A DNA stretch of 12,581 nucleotides, taken from contig JAAYGZ010000384.1 of assembly GCA_012727515.1 (NCBI GenBank), forward strand, positions 1 through 12,581, in the 5' to 3' direction. The DNA comes from Desulfovibrionales bacterium. Lineage in GTDB: Bacteria; Desulfobacterota; Desulfovibrionia; Desulfovibrionales; Desulfomicrobiaceae. This document shows positions 1-7,603 of this stretch, in pieces (positions within the stretch are counted from its first letter, which is position 1; each line of letters starts with the position of its first letter). The position numbers and the translations under genes were made by a program. Under the pieces are notes generated by a model. That model made no database searches. It saw only the letters and a program-made list of their open reading frames with translations, and was not told the DNA's origin.

Positions 1-840
1 CATCTGGATCAGGTTGCAACGTATTTTGGACTTGACGTAACCGGGTGGCTGTTGGCCCCTGGGCGCTGGCTCCAGGAAAATGCAGAAGAGTTCTGGTCCC
101 GCAATATTTATCTCGTTGGCGTGCGCCAGGAAAACGAAGATCTTGTGGGGCGGGTGCATGACCTGGAGTTACGTGTTTTGCAGCTCCAGGAAAAGGCACT
201 CAGCGCAGACCGCTTGGCAGCCTTGCTTCGTTTTCGCCCGGAACCGCAGTGGAACGCCCAGGGCTGCAGGGTTGTTGGGCAAAAACTAGGTCCAAACGCT
301 GTGCTGGATACTCTTATCGTGGATATCGGCACAACCAGCGAGGTACGCGTCAATGATCCTGTCATTTCCCCGCGCGGCGTAGTGGGGCGTATTATCCGGC
401 CAGGTGCTTTTTTTTCTTCTGTCCTCCTTTTGACAGATCCATCCAGTCATATTCCGGTACTTACCCAAGAGGGCCGTGTTCCGGCCATTGTACAGGGGCA
501 AGGCCCAGGCGCCTTGCTTGAGGTTAAATTTATCGCACGCAAAGATGCGGTTTCACGCGGTGAGATTTTACTGAGTTCCGGGCAAGGCGGCGTTTTTCCC
601 AAGGGCATTCCGGTGGCACGGGTTGTTGAAGTCAGTGCCGCGGGCACGTCTTTGTTTCAGCGCGTGTCTGCAGAGCCTGTGCTGTCACTGCGCAACTACG
701 AAGAATTGTTAGTGCTATCCAGGCAGGAACCAGATGTATCAATACCTCATGCCGCGCAATCCTCTGCAGCTGACACCAATGCCTCCACTGCGCCACAACC
801 CACGCAATCTTTCAGCACAACCAACTCCACTGCACAGTGA
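1..840 (+). CDS. mreC: Rod shape-determining protein MreC, 5'-truncated
   Basis: MreC is the bitopic periplasmic scaffold of the elongasome, linking the MreB cytoskeleton to PBP2/RodA. The frame is open from base 1, so the gene begins outside the window; the TTG at 52 is internal, not the start. About 279 codons are visible. The N-terminal membrane helix is mostly missing. What follows is a coiled-coil-like stretch (ENEDLVGRVHDLELRVLQLQ, roughly codons 45-70), then the beta-barrel core with the family signatures VNDPVISPRGVVGRII, VLLLTDPSS and GGVFPKGIPVARVVEV. The last 33 or so residues are a Ser/Thr/Ala/Gln-rich, low-complexity tail, probably disordered. The stop overlaps the next gene in a GTGA, which suggests translational coupling. 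Identification rests on family motifs and on mreD, mrdA and rodA following directly. Confidence 0.93.
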   Translation, partial: HLDQVATYFGLDVTGWLLAPGRWLQENAEEFWSRNIYLVGVRQENEDLVGRVHDLELRVLQLQEKALSADRLAALLRFRPEPQWNAQGCRVVGQKLGPNAVLDTLIVDIGTTSEVRVNDPVISPRGVVGRIIRPGAFFSSVLLLTDPSSHIPVLTQEGRVPAIVQGQGPGALLEVKFIARKDAVSRGEILLSSGQGGVFPKGIPVARVVEVSAAGTSLFQRVSAEPVLSLRNYEELLVLSRQEPDVSIPHAAQSSAADTNASTAPQPTQSFSTTNSTAQ

Positions 841-1340
841 ACGCCTTTATTGATCAGAATGCGCGTCCGTCGCAGCGTCTATCCCCCTTTGTTTGGTGGA
901 TAGGTTATTTTTTTATTGCAGTATTGGCTCAGAAATACAGCAATGGCAAAGATTTCTTAACGCCAGCGGTGCTCATTTGCCTGCAATCCAAGCGCTGGTG
1001 GGGCGCTGCATGGCTGGCTCTGCTGTGTGTTTTTATGCACGAAGGAATGGGCAATCTTGAATTTGGTATTTCAACGCTTTTTTACGTTGGAGTATTTTTG
1101 TTTTACTTTGTTGCGCGTTGGCTTTTAGAACCGAAAAGTCCTGTCTTTATGTTTCTTTACTCCTTATTTCTGACAGTCTGGCTACATAGTATAGTGCTGG
1201 GCGGTGTTATTTTTCAGGAACTCGCTCTTGCCGTGACATTTTCCTGGGGCTGGGTCTCCATACAATGGGCCTGCTATTTGATCTGGTGGTTTTTGGCCAT
1301 GCACGCATATCAGGCGTGGGTTCGCCATGGGCGCTCTTGA
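837..1340 (+). CDS. mreD: MreD-like rod shape-determining membrane protein
   Basis: A 167-residue, very hydrophobic protein rich in Trp and Phe with about five predicted transmembrane segments (roughly residues 17-32, 42-67, 78-98, 102-126 and 133-158). It starts at a GTG whose last bases form the stop of mreC (GTGA) and ends 14 bases inside mrdA, so it is tightly coupled on both sides. MreD is a poorly conserved inner-membrane partner of MreC in the elongasome. The FMHEGMGNLEFG stretch (about residues 63-74) resembles the conserved loop after the second or third helix of MreD proteins. The call depends mainly on size, hydrophobicity and position between mreC and mrdA; sequence motifs alone are weak. 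Confidence 0.82.
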   Translation: MNAFIDQNARPSQRLSPFVWWIGYFFIAVLAQKYSNGKDFLTPAVLICLQSKRWWGAAWLALLCVFMHEGMGNLEFGISTLFYVGVFLFYFVARWLLEPKSPVFMFLYSLFLTVWLHSIVLGGVIFQELALAVTFSWGWVSIQWACYLIWWFLAMHAYQAWVRHGRS

Positions 1341-3120
1341 TTCTCCGCAGCGGCCGGCAATTCTCTGCGGCCCAACCCTTTTGCTGGTGCTCATTGTACT
1401 GCTTTTCAGCACCTTCAGCATTCGCCTGTGGTATCTTCAAGTATATCGGTATGATTTTTTTGCGGGGCGATCACAGGATAATCGAACTCGCCAAACCACC
1501 ATGTTTTCTCCGCGTGGAATTATCTGGGATCGCAATGGGGTGCTTTTGGCGGAAAATGTTCCGGCCTATGCCCTGGCCCTGGTACGTGAAGAATGTCCGG
1601 ATATTCCCCGTACATTAGACCAGATTGCCTTGTGGACAGGCCTGCCGCGTGCTGACCTGCAAAAGGCTTTTGATCTTGGCAAAAAACGGGTCAAGCATTT
1701 TGATGAACAGGTTATTGTCCCTAATATCTCCTTTGATCTTGTGGCTACAGTAGAGGTCCATCATCAGGAGTGGCCTGGGCTGGTCATTGTTGTACGTCCT
1801 AAGCGTTATTATGCGCATGGCACAGAGCTGGCCCATATTCTCGGATATGTCGCCAGGGCCAATGAAGCGGAATTGCATAATGATCCTACATTGCAACTTG
1901 GGGATGATGTCGGCAAGCAAGGCCTTGAGGTTGTGCTGGAGCAGCGCTTACGCGGAGACAAGGGCCTGGAAGAATTTGAGGTTGATGCCTTGGGGCGCGT
2001 ACTGGCCTCGCGGGTGGTGTCTCCGCCTGTGGCCGGAGAGGATTTTTCCCTGAGCGTGTCACTGCCCTTGCAGCAAGCAGCAATTAATGCCCTGGACAAT
2101 AGGGCCGGTGCCATTGTGGTTATGGATGCGGATAGTGGAGAAATTTTAGCGCAGGTAAGTTTACCCAGCTATGATCCCAATGAATTTGTGGTCGGCATTA
2201 GTCAGGCCAACTGGGATGCATTGCAGGATAACGAGTTGCATCCGTTACAAAACAGGCCCGTGCAGAGTGCCTATCCACCTGGGTCTGTTTTTAAGCTGCT
2301 TATTGCGGGCCTGGCCTTGGAAAAAGGCTTGGTGAGCCCGACAACTTCAGTGTATTGTACAGGAAAATATACTCTTGGGCAGCGAGAATTTCGATGCTGG
2401 AAGCGTGGGGGACACGGCAAGGTTGATCTGCTGAAGTCCTTGCGAGAATCTTGTGATGTTTACTACTATGCGGCAGGTGAACGATTAGGGGTGGATGCAA
2501 TCCATGACTATGCGCTGCAATGTGGTTTTGGTGAAAAAACAGGACTAGAACTGCCTCACGAACGCTCTGGCAACATCCCCAGTTCAGCCTGGAAGCTCAA
2601 GCGTTTTGGAGAGCGCTGGCAAAAGGGTGAAACACTTAATTTTTCTATTGGCCAGGGCCATACTCTGACCACGCCACTGCAAATAGCTCGTTTTGTCGGA
2701 GCGCTTGTCAATGACGGGCATTTGCTTCGTCCAACCCTGCTGCGCACCACTACTCCGGAAATTGTGGGTTCCTTGCCCATGAGCGCCCAAACACGAAAGC
2801 TTATTCTTGATGCCATGGTCGCAACTGTTGAAGAAGATCAGGGCACGGCCCGGCTTATTCGACGGCCTGGGGTTCGCGTTGGCGGCAAAACAGGAACTGC
2901 GCAGGTCGTCAAGCTCATGGAACAGTATGAAAAAAAGAAAACCCATGAAATTCCATACAGGTTCAGGGATCATGCCTGGCTGGCAAGTTTCGCAGAAAAG
3001 GATGGGCGGCATTATGTGGTGGTGGTTATGATTGAACATGGTGGGCATGGTGGCGCTGATGCCGGGCCTGTTGCCGGGGCTGTGTATGATGCTATTTTTA
3101 ACGGCCAGCCAGGATTGTAG
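1327..3120 (+). CDS. mrdA: Penicillin-binding protein 2 (peptidoglycan DD-transpeptidase)
   Basis: A 597-residue class B penicillin-binding protein that cross-links peptidoglycan during cell elongation with RodA. A single N-terminal membrane anchor (about residues 12-38) is followed by the PBP dimerisation region, with SPRGIIWDRNGVLLAENVPAY near residue 60. The transpeptidase domain covers roughly residues 250-590. All three active-site motifs are present: S320-V-F-K323 (nucleophile Ser320), S375-C-D377 (the SXD variant seen in MrdA proteins) and K521-T-G523. Residues C344, C357, H363 and C376 have the spacing of the structural zinc site described in Acinetobacter PBP2 but with Cys at the two Asp positions. 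The ATG lies 14 bases inside mreD and only a weak Shine-Dalgarno is visible, so translation is probably coupled. Length and motif order are normal for the family. Confidence 0.96.
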   Translation: MGALDSPQRPAILCGPTLLLVLIVLLFSTFSIRLWYLQVYRYDFFAGRSQDNRTRQTTMFSPRGIIWDRNGVLLAENVPAYALALVREECPDIPRTLDQIALWTGLPRADLQKAFDLGKKRVKHFDEQVIVPNISFDLVATVEVHHQEWPGLVIVVRPKRYYAHGTELAHILGYVARANEAELHNDPTLQLGDDVGKQGLEVVLEQRLRGDKGLEEFEVDALGRVLASRVVSPPVAGEDFSLSVSLPLQQAAINALDNRAGAIVVMDADSGEILAQVSLPSYDPNEFVVGISQANWDALQDNELHPLQNRPVQSAYPPGSVFKLLIAGLALEKGLVSPTTSVYCTGKYTLGQREFRCWKRGGHGKVDLLKSLRESCDVYYYAAGERLGVDAIHDYALQCGFGEKTGLELPHERSGNIPSSAWKLKRFGERWQKGETLNFSIGQGHTLTTPLQIARFVGALVNDGHLLRPTLLRTTTPEIVGSLPMSAQTRKLILDAMVATVEEDQGTARLIRRPGVRVGGKTGTAQVVKLMEQYEKKKTHEIPYRFRDHAWLASFAEKDGRHYVVVVMIEHGGHGGADAGPVAGAVYDAIFNGQPGL

Positions 3121-3126
3121 GACGTG

Positions 3127-4236
3127 ATGATTGATCGCAGACTTTTTTTACATATGAACTGGTGGTTGCTGGGCCTGACTGCGATGCTTTTTTGTTTTGG
3201 TGCCTTGAATCTGTATTCTGCAAGCACCTTGCGAGCAGAAGATGGCCTGATCCTGGACGTTTATTTTAACAGGCAGATGATCTGGGGCGGAATCAGCCTG
3301 GCAGCCATGCTGGGGTTTATGCTGGTGGATTATCGGCATTTCAAATCTGCGGGGCCAGTGTTTTACGGGCTGGCTGTTTTTTTATTGGTCTGCGTGGCAG
3401 TGTTTGGTAAAACCATTAGTGGCTCAACTCGGTGGCTTGATTTGGGGTTATTTAATTTTCAGCCCACAGAGCTGGCCAAAATTGCTGTATTAGTTGTTGG
3501 CGCCCGCATGGTGTCTGGTGTGCCTGAGCGCCTGGGATTATGGAATTTATGTAAAATTGTGGCCATGGGGTTTGTGCCGGCCGCACTTATTGCCAAGCAG
3601 CCGGACCTGGGATCAGCCCTGAGCATAATGCTCATCCTGGCGGGGATAATTTTATACAAAGGCCTGACCAGCACTCTTTTTCGGGTACTGGCTGTGCTTA
3701 TTCCCGGAGTACTGCCTTTTGGCTGGTTTTTTTTGTATGATTATCAAAAGCAGCGCATCCTGACCTTTCTTGATCCGAATTCTGATCCACTTGGGGCAGG
3801 ATATCATGTTATCCAGTCTCAGATAGCCATTGGTTCCGGGGGATTTTGGGGCAAGGGCTTTATGCAGGGTTCCCAGAGCCAACTGCGGTTTTTGCCAGAA
3901 AAACATACAGATTTTGCGTTTGCTGTTTTTGGCGAGGAGTGGGGGCTTGTTGGCTCAGTGGTGCTGCTTTCCTTGTTCAGCGCTTTTTTGTATCAGATGT
4001 ATGCTGTTGCCCTGGAAGCCAAGGATGAATTTGGCAGTTGCCTTGCCGTGGGCGTTTTCTTTTATTTTTTCTGGCAGATTCTCATTAATATGGGCATGAC
4101 CTTGGGCATTATGCCTGTTGTGGGCATTCCACTCCCATTTATCAGTTACGGCGGAAGTGCTTCCGTGGTGAATTTCTGCATGATCGGCATGGTCTTAAAT
4201 GTTGGTATGCGGCGCTTTGTCTTTAAGAAAAATTGA
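3127..4236 (+). CDS. rodA: Peptidoglycan glycosyltransferase RodA (SEDS family)
   Basis: RodA is the polytopic SEDS glycosyltransferase that polymerises lipid II in the elongasome, in complex with PBP2 encoded just upstream. The protein has about ten hydrophobic segments and the SEDS signatures KQPDLGSALSIMLI, LPEKHTDFAFAVFGEEWGL and GIPLPFISYGGSA. The Asp of HTDF is residue 262 from this start, matching the catalytically essential Asp262 of E. coli RodA; total length (369 aa) also fits. A GTG directly precedes the chosen ATG (3124) and would add one residue; AGGA at 3111-3114 or 3119-3122 could serve either. The gene follows the mrdA stop by only 3 to 6 bases. No intrinsic terminator is evident after the stop. 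Confidence 0.96.
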   Translation: MIDRRLFLHMNWWLLGLTAMLFCFGALNLYSASTLRAEDGLILDVYFNRQMIWGGISLAAMLGFMLVDYRHFKSAGPVFYGLAVFLLVCVAVFGKTISGSTRWLDLGLFNFQPTELAKIAVLVVGARMVSGVPERLGLWNLCKIVAMGFVPAALIAKQPDLGSALSIMLILAGIILYKGLTSTLFRVLAVLIPGVLPFGWFFLYDYQKQRILTFLDPNSDPLGAGYHVIQSQIAIGSGGFWGKGFMQGSQSQLRFLPEKHTDFAFAVFGEEWGLVGSVVLLSLFSAFLYQMYAVALEAKDEFGSCLAVGVFFYFFWQILINMGMTLGIMPVVGIPLPFISYGGSASVVNFCMIGMVLNVGMRRFVFKKN

Positions 4237-4390
4237 GACTGACCATACAAAATCTGCATCCTTGTCTCATATGAATAGTGCGAAAAGGGCGGCCTGTATT
4301 TGCTGCTTTCTAGTCGCGTGAAATTCTGGACAAACTGAAAAAATCAAGAGCTTGCACCTGGTTCCGTTGCTACAGAAGTCTAAAAAGGCT

Positions 4391-4419
4391 TTGACACGAA
4401 ATGGGGAATTGGCTACAGG
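4391..4419 (+). promoter_or_regulatory. Candidate sigma-70 promoter of the atp operon
   Basis: A perfect -35 hexamer TTGACA (4391-4396) is followed after exactly 17 bases by TACAGG (4414-4419), a 3-of-6 match to the -10 consensus. This puts a start near 4426, about 38 bases before atpF'. An 11-base dyad, ACAGG-C-CCTGT (4415-4425), covers the -10. It is the best match in the 227-base spacer, but the -10 is weak, so the call is tentative. Confidence 0.45.
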
Positions 4420-4463
4420 CCCTGTCACTTTGAACAAAAATTCACAACCTTTGAGGGGGCGGC

Positions 4464-4886
4464 ATGATTGATCTCGATTTTACATTTTTTGTTCAGCTGG
4501 TGAACTTTCTGTTGATTTTGTCGGTTTTGAACTTGGTTTTGTATCGTCCAATTCGGGGCATTATTAAGAAACGTGCCGAAATAATGGACGAAAAACTGGG
4601 CTCAATTAACGGTTTCACCGCTGATGCTGAGGCAAAATTAGCCAATTATGCGGCGGCATTGAGCGGAAGTCGTACAGAAGCTCAGGCTGTGCGCATGGCG
4701 CTGCGTGAGGAAGGACAAGCAGCTGAAACCGATGTATTAAGTGTTGCCACAAACGAAGCAGCACAGAAAATCGCAGTGGCCAGACAGGACATTGACGCCC
4801 AGAAACAATCCGCCCTCAAAGCTTTGCGAGCGGAAGTGGCCGGGTATGCCAAAGACGTGGCGCATAAGGTATTGAGCAGAGCATAG
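4464..4886 (+). CDS. atpF': F0F1 ATP synthase subunit b' (peripheral stalk)
   Basis: A 140-residue b-type subunit of the F0 peripheral stalk. A single N-terminal membrane helix (about residues 6-27, FFVQLVNFLLILSVLNLVLY) is followed by RPIRGIIKKRAEIMDEKL and a long Ala/Glu/Lys-rich helix that would form the cytoplasmic right-handed coiled coil holding the F1 head still against rotation. The ATG is preceded by GAGGGGG at 4453-4459. It lacks the signal peptide seen in the next gene, so the operon encodes two different b subunits that most likely pair as a b/b' heterodimer. That reading fits bacteria with duplicated b genes before atpH; which of the two is called b or b' is a naming choice. Confidence 0.9.
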   Translation: MIDLDFTFFVQLVNFLLILSVLNLVLYRPIRGIIKKRAEIMDEKLGSINGFTADAEAKLANYAAALSGSRTEAQAVRMALREEGQAAETDVLSVATNEAAQKIAVARQDIDAQKQSALKALRAEVAGYAKDVAHKVLSRA

Positions 4887-4936
4887 GTTTTTTTACTCCA
4901 GCGTGGTTGGTGCTCCTGGAAACATATTTTTATGAT

Positions 4937-4944
4937 AAGGAGGG
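4937..4944 (+). promoter_or_regulatory. Strong ribosome binding site deciding the atpF start
   Basis: AAGGAGGG lies 7 bases before the TTG at 4952. It is the strongest Shine-Dalgarno in this part of the window and rules out the upstream in-frame TTG at 4907. A strong site probably offsets the weak TTG start so that enough b subunit is made. Confidence 0.85.
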
Positions 4945-4951
4945 CGGAATT

Positions 4952-5521
4952 TTGAAAAAGTTCAAAACTGTCGGATTGGTGACGGCAGTGCTGGTTTTCT
5001 GTGCGGTAGCGGCCTTTGCCAGTGGGGGTGAAGGCGGGGGGCACAATAAAGTGCTCGATCTCGTGTACCGCTTCGTCAACTTTGGAATCGTGGCCTTTAT
5101 TATTTACAAAGTGGCCGGGAAGCGGTTGGCGGATTTTTTGTCCGGACGAACCAAGCAGATTGAGGCAGACCTGTCTGATCTGGATGGCCGAAAGGCAGAT
5201 GCGGAAAAACGACTGCTCGAAGTAGAAGCAAGCATTGCCAACCTTGAGGTTGAAAAGGCGAAAATTCTCGCCGATGCTAAGGAGCAAGGCGAGGCAATGA
5301 AGCAGGCGATGATTGAGGCAGCAGAGGTTCAGGCCCAGCAGATCAAGGCTCAGGCTGAGATTGCTGCTGCGCAGGAAACCAAGCTCGCTATTGACGCTAT
5401 TCGCGGAGAATTGGCTGAGCAGATTGTGATCGCCGCCGAAGATCTCGTGAAAAAGCAGCTCAAGAAGAAAGATCACGAAGACTTGGTTGCAGAATATCTT
5501 AAAAAGGTGGTGCTCAATTGA
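4952..5521 (+). CDS. atpF: F0F1 ATP synthase subunit b with N-terminal signal peptide
   Basis: A 189-residue peripheral-stalk b subunit. The start chosen is TTG at 4952, placed 7 bases after a near-perfect Shine-Dalgarno AAGGAGGG (4937-4944); an in-frame TTG at 4907 lies upstream of that site and would bury the signal peptide. The N-terminus looks like a classical signal peptide: KKFK, a hydrophobic core (residues 6-20), then AFA|S with cleavage likely after residue 23. A short Gly/Glu/His segment (25-32) would then be periplasmic, followed by the true membrane helix (about 37-55, ending AFIIYKVAG) and a long charged coiled-coil helix. This gives the usual b topology (N-out, C-in). The stop shares TTGA with the atpH start, giving tight coupling. 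Confidence 0.93.
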   Translation: MKKFKTVGLVTAVLVFCAVAAFASGGEGGGHNKVLDLVYRFVNFGIVAFIIYKVAGKRLADFLSGRTKQIEADLSDLDGRKADAEKRLLEVEASIANLEVEKAKILADAKEQGEAMKQAMIEAAEVQAQQIKAQAEIAAAQETKLAIDAIRGELAEQIVIAAEDLVKKQLKKKDHEDLVAEYLKKVVLN

Positions 5522-6069
5522 CTGGGAACATCGTAGCAAGACGGTATGCCAAAGCACTGTTCACTGTGGCGCAGACCCAAGACAAGGGTGCGGTTGCTCA
5601 GTATGGTGGCGATTTGGCCAGGCTGGCTGGAGTCCTCGGGGAAGCGCCTGAACTCACGAAAATCTTCCGCAATCCGATTTTCACGGTGGAAGAAAAGCGA
5701 GGGGTTATTGTCAAGGTTCTGGACAAGGTTGCGCCATGCGCCATGGTCCGCAATTTTTGTCTGCTTCTTGCTGACAAAAATCGATTGGCTTTCCTCCCGG
5801 AGATCAACGCATCCTACGGAATACTTCTGGATTCAGCTCAAGGCGTTCTTCGCGGCAAGTTAGTGACTGCTGTGCGGCTGTCTGACGTAATTCAGAAGAA
5901 TGTTGTTGATAAGTTACAAAAAGAGTCCGGCAAGAAAGTCGTCCTGGATTACGATGTTGATCAGGACATTATCGGCGGTCTTATGCTTAAAATCGGGGAT
6001 AAAATCCTTGACGCCAGTATCCGGGCACAGCTGCAAATTTTGAAAGAAAATATCAAAAGGGGTGAGTAG
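5518..6069 (+). CDS. atpH: F1 ATP synthase subunit delta
   Basis: A 183-residue delta (OSCP) subunit that sits on top of the alpha3beta3 head and joins it to the b/b' stalk. The N-terminal [16 protein letters not shown] is the family signature for the first helix of the six-helix bundle. The C-terminal region with [21 protein letters not shown] and [15 protein letters not shown] is the conserved b-binding part. The start is TTG at 5518, overlapping the atpF stop as TTGA, with AAGGTGG at 5504-5510 as the ribosome site 7 bases upstream. Length is typical. It lies between atpF and atpA as in most bacteria. Confidence 0.95.
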   Translation: MTGNIVARRYAKALFTVAQTQDKGAVAQYGGDLARLAGVLGEAPELTKIFRNPIFTVEEKRGVIVKVLDKVAPCAMVRNFCLLLADKNRLAFLPEINASYGILLDSAQGVLRGKLVTAVRLSDVIQKNVVDKLQKESGKKVVLDYDVDQDIIGGLMLKIGDKILDASIRAQLQILKENIKRGE

Positions 6070-6074
6070 AGGCT

Positions 6075-7583
6075 ATGCAGATCAAAGCAGAAGAAATTAG
6101 CCAGATCATCGAAGGCCAGATCAAGAATTACGAGAAAAAGGTTGAGATGAGCGAAACTGGTGTGGTCCTGTCTGTGGGCGACGGTATTGCCCGTGTCTAT
6201 GGCTGCGAAAACGCGATGGCCATGGAACTCCTGGAATTTCCCGGCGGCGTCATGGGTATGGTGCTGAACCTGGAAGAAGATTCCGTGGGTGTCGCTTTAT
6301 TGGGTGAAACCGAACATATTAAAGAAGGCGATACGGTTAAACGTACTGGCCGCATCTTCCAGGTTCCGGTTGGCGATGCGGTTATGGGGCGTGTCATTGA
6401 TCCGCTGGGTAATCCCATTGATGGTCTTGGCCCGATTCAGACTGACCAGTATCGTAACGTTGAAATCAAGGCACCAGGCATTATTGCCCGTAAGTCAGTA
6501 CATGAGCCCATGTACACTGGCTTAAAGGCCATTGATGCCATGACTCCAATCGGACGTGGCCAGCGCGAACTGATCATTGGTGACCGTCAGGTCGGCAAGA
6601 CCGCTGTTGGCGTTGATGCTATTCTGGCCCAGAAAAACAGTGATATCCGCTGCTTTTACGTTGCCATTGGTCAGAAACGTTCAACCGTGGCCCAGGTCGT
6701 GGAAGCACTGCGTCAGAATGGCGCTCTGGCTTATACCACGGTTATTTCCGCCACTGCTTCTGAGCCTGCTCCGCTGCAGTTTATTGCTGCCTACTGCGGA
6801 TGCACCATGGCTGAATTTTATCGTGACAACGGTAAACACGCCCTGATCATCTACGATGACCTGTCCAAGCAGGCTGTTGCTTATCGTCAGATGTCCCTGT
6901 TGCTGCGTCGCCCTCCGGGACGTGAAGCATTTCCTGGTGACGTTTTCTACCTGCATTCCCGCCTGCTGGAGCGTGCATGTAAAGTTAATGACAGCCTTGG
7001 CGCGGGTTCCTTGACCGCCCTGCCTGTAATCGAAACTCAGGCCGGTGACGTATCCGCATACATTCCCACTAACGTTATTTCTATTACTGATGGCCAGGTC
7101 TATCTGGAGCCGAACCTGTTTATGGCTGGTATTCGTCCTGCCATTAACGTTGGTCTGTCTGTTTCCCGCGTGGGTGGTGCTGCTCAGATTAAAGCCATGA
7201 AAAAAGTTGCTGGTACCTTGCGTTTGGATCTTGCTCAGTATCGCGAACTGGCTGCTTTTGCTCAGTTTGGTTCTGATCTGGACAAGGCAACCAAGACCAA
7301 GCTGACTCGTGGCGAGCGTCTGGTAGAACTGCTTAAGCAGCCTCAGTATCAGCCCATGGTCGTTGAAGAGCAGGTTGTTGTCCTTTACGCAGGCACACGC
7401 GGATTTCTGGATGATGTCGCCGTGTCCGATGCGATTCGTTTCGGCAACGAGCTGGTTGAATTCATGCGCAATCAGAAGTCAGACGTTCTGGCTGAAATTG
7501 TACAGACCAAAGATCTGGGCAGCGAAACTGAAAAGAAACTGGTTGCAGCACTTGAGGAGTTCAAGACCGGATTCAAAGCCTAA
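6075..7583 (+). CDS. atpA: F1 ATP synthase subunit alpha
   Basis: A 502-residue alpha subunit, the non-catalytic nucleotide-binding subunit of the F1 head. The beta-barrel N-terminal domain (to about residue 95) is followed by the nucleotide-binding domain with Walker A G169-D-R-Q-V-G-K175-T, where Val173 replaces the usual Thr. [48 protein letters not shown] (in two adjoining blocks) and [15 protein letters not shown] follow; Arg365 in the last is the arginine finger reaching into the catalytic site of beta. Spacing to atpH is 5 bases, with GAGTAGAGG before the ATG. Arginine codons are mostly CGT or CGC, unlike the mixed usage in the mre genes, which suggests high expression. Length and motif order are standard. 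Confidence 0.98.
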   Translation: MQIKAEEISQIIEGQIKNYEKKVEMSETGVVLSVGDGIARVYGCENAMAMELLEFPGGVMGMVLNLEEDSVGVALLGETEHIKEGDTVKRTGRIFQVPVGDAVMGRVIDPLGNPIDGLGPIQTDQYRNVEIKAPGIIARKSVHEPMYTGLKAIDAMTPIGRGQRELIIGDRQVGKTAVGVDAILAQKNSDIRCFYVAIGQKRSTVAQVVEALRQNGALAYTTVISATASEPAPLQFIAAYCGCTMAEFYRDNGKHALIIYDDLSKQAVAYRQMSLLLRRPPGREAFPGDVFYLHSRLLERACKVNDSLGAGSLTALPVIETQAGDVSAYIPTNVISITDGQVYLEPNLFMAGIRPAINVGLSVSRVGGAAQIKAMKKVAGTLRLDLAQYRELAAFAQFGSDLDKATKTKLTRGERLVELLKQPQYQPMVVEEQVVVLYAGTRGFLDDVAVSDAIRFGNELVEFMRNQKSDVLAEIVQTKDLGSETEKKLVAALEEFKTGFKA

Positions 7584-7603
7584 GATTGTGTAAGGAGTCG
7601 TAA

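Noticed and set aside
4280..4317. Imperfect hairpin after rodA (GCGA/TCGC and GCGGC/GCTGC)
   Set aside because: The pairing needs wobbles and internal loops and no T tract follows, so I do not call it a terminator. The end of the rodA transcript remains unlocated.
4897..4920. Short hairpin TCCAG/CTGGA between atpF' and atpF
   Set aside because: Only a 5-bp stem with a 14-base loop; too weak to claim a processing or attenuation site.
4907..4951. Upstream TTG as the start of atpF (15 extra codons)
   Set aside because: The strong AAGGAGGG lies inside that stretch and the signal peptide begins only after it, so 4952 is the better start.
4682..5557. Long minus-strand open frame of 291 codons opposite atpF' and atpF
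   Set aside because: It spans three well-supported + strand genes, its product is Leu/Ser/Cys/His-rich without recognisable motifs, and it has no convincing ribosome site. It is an antisense shadow of Ala/Glu/Lys-rich coding DNA.
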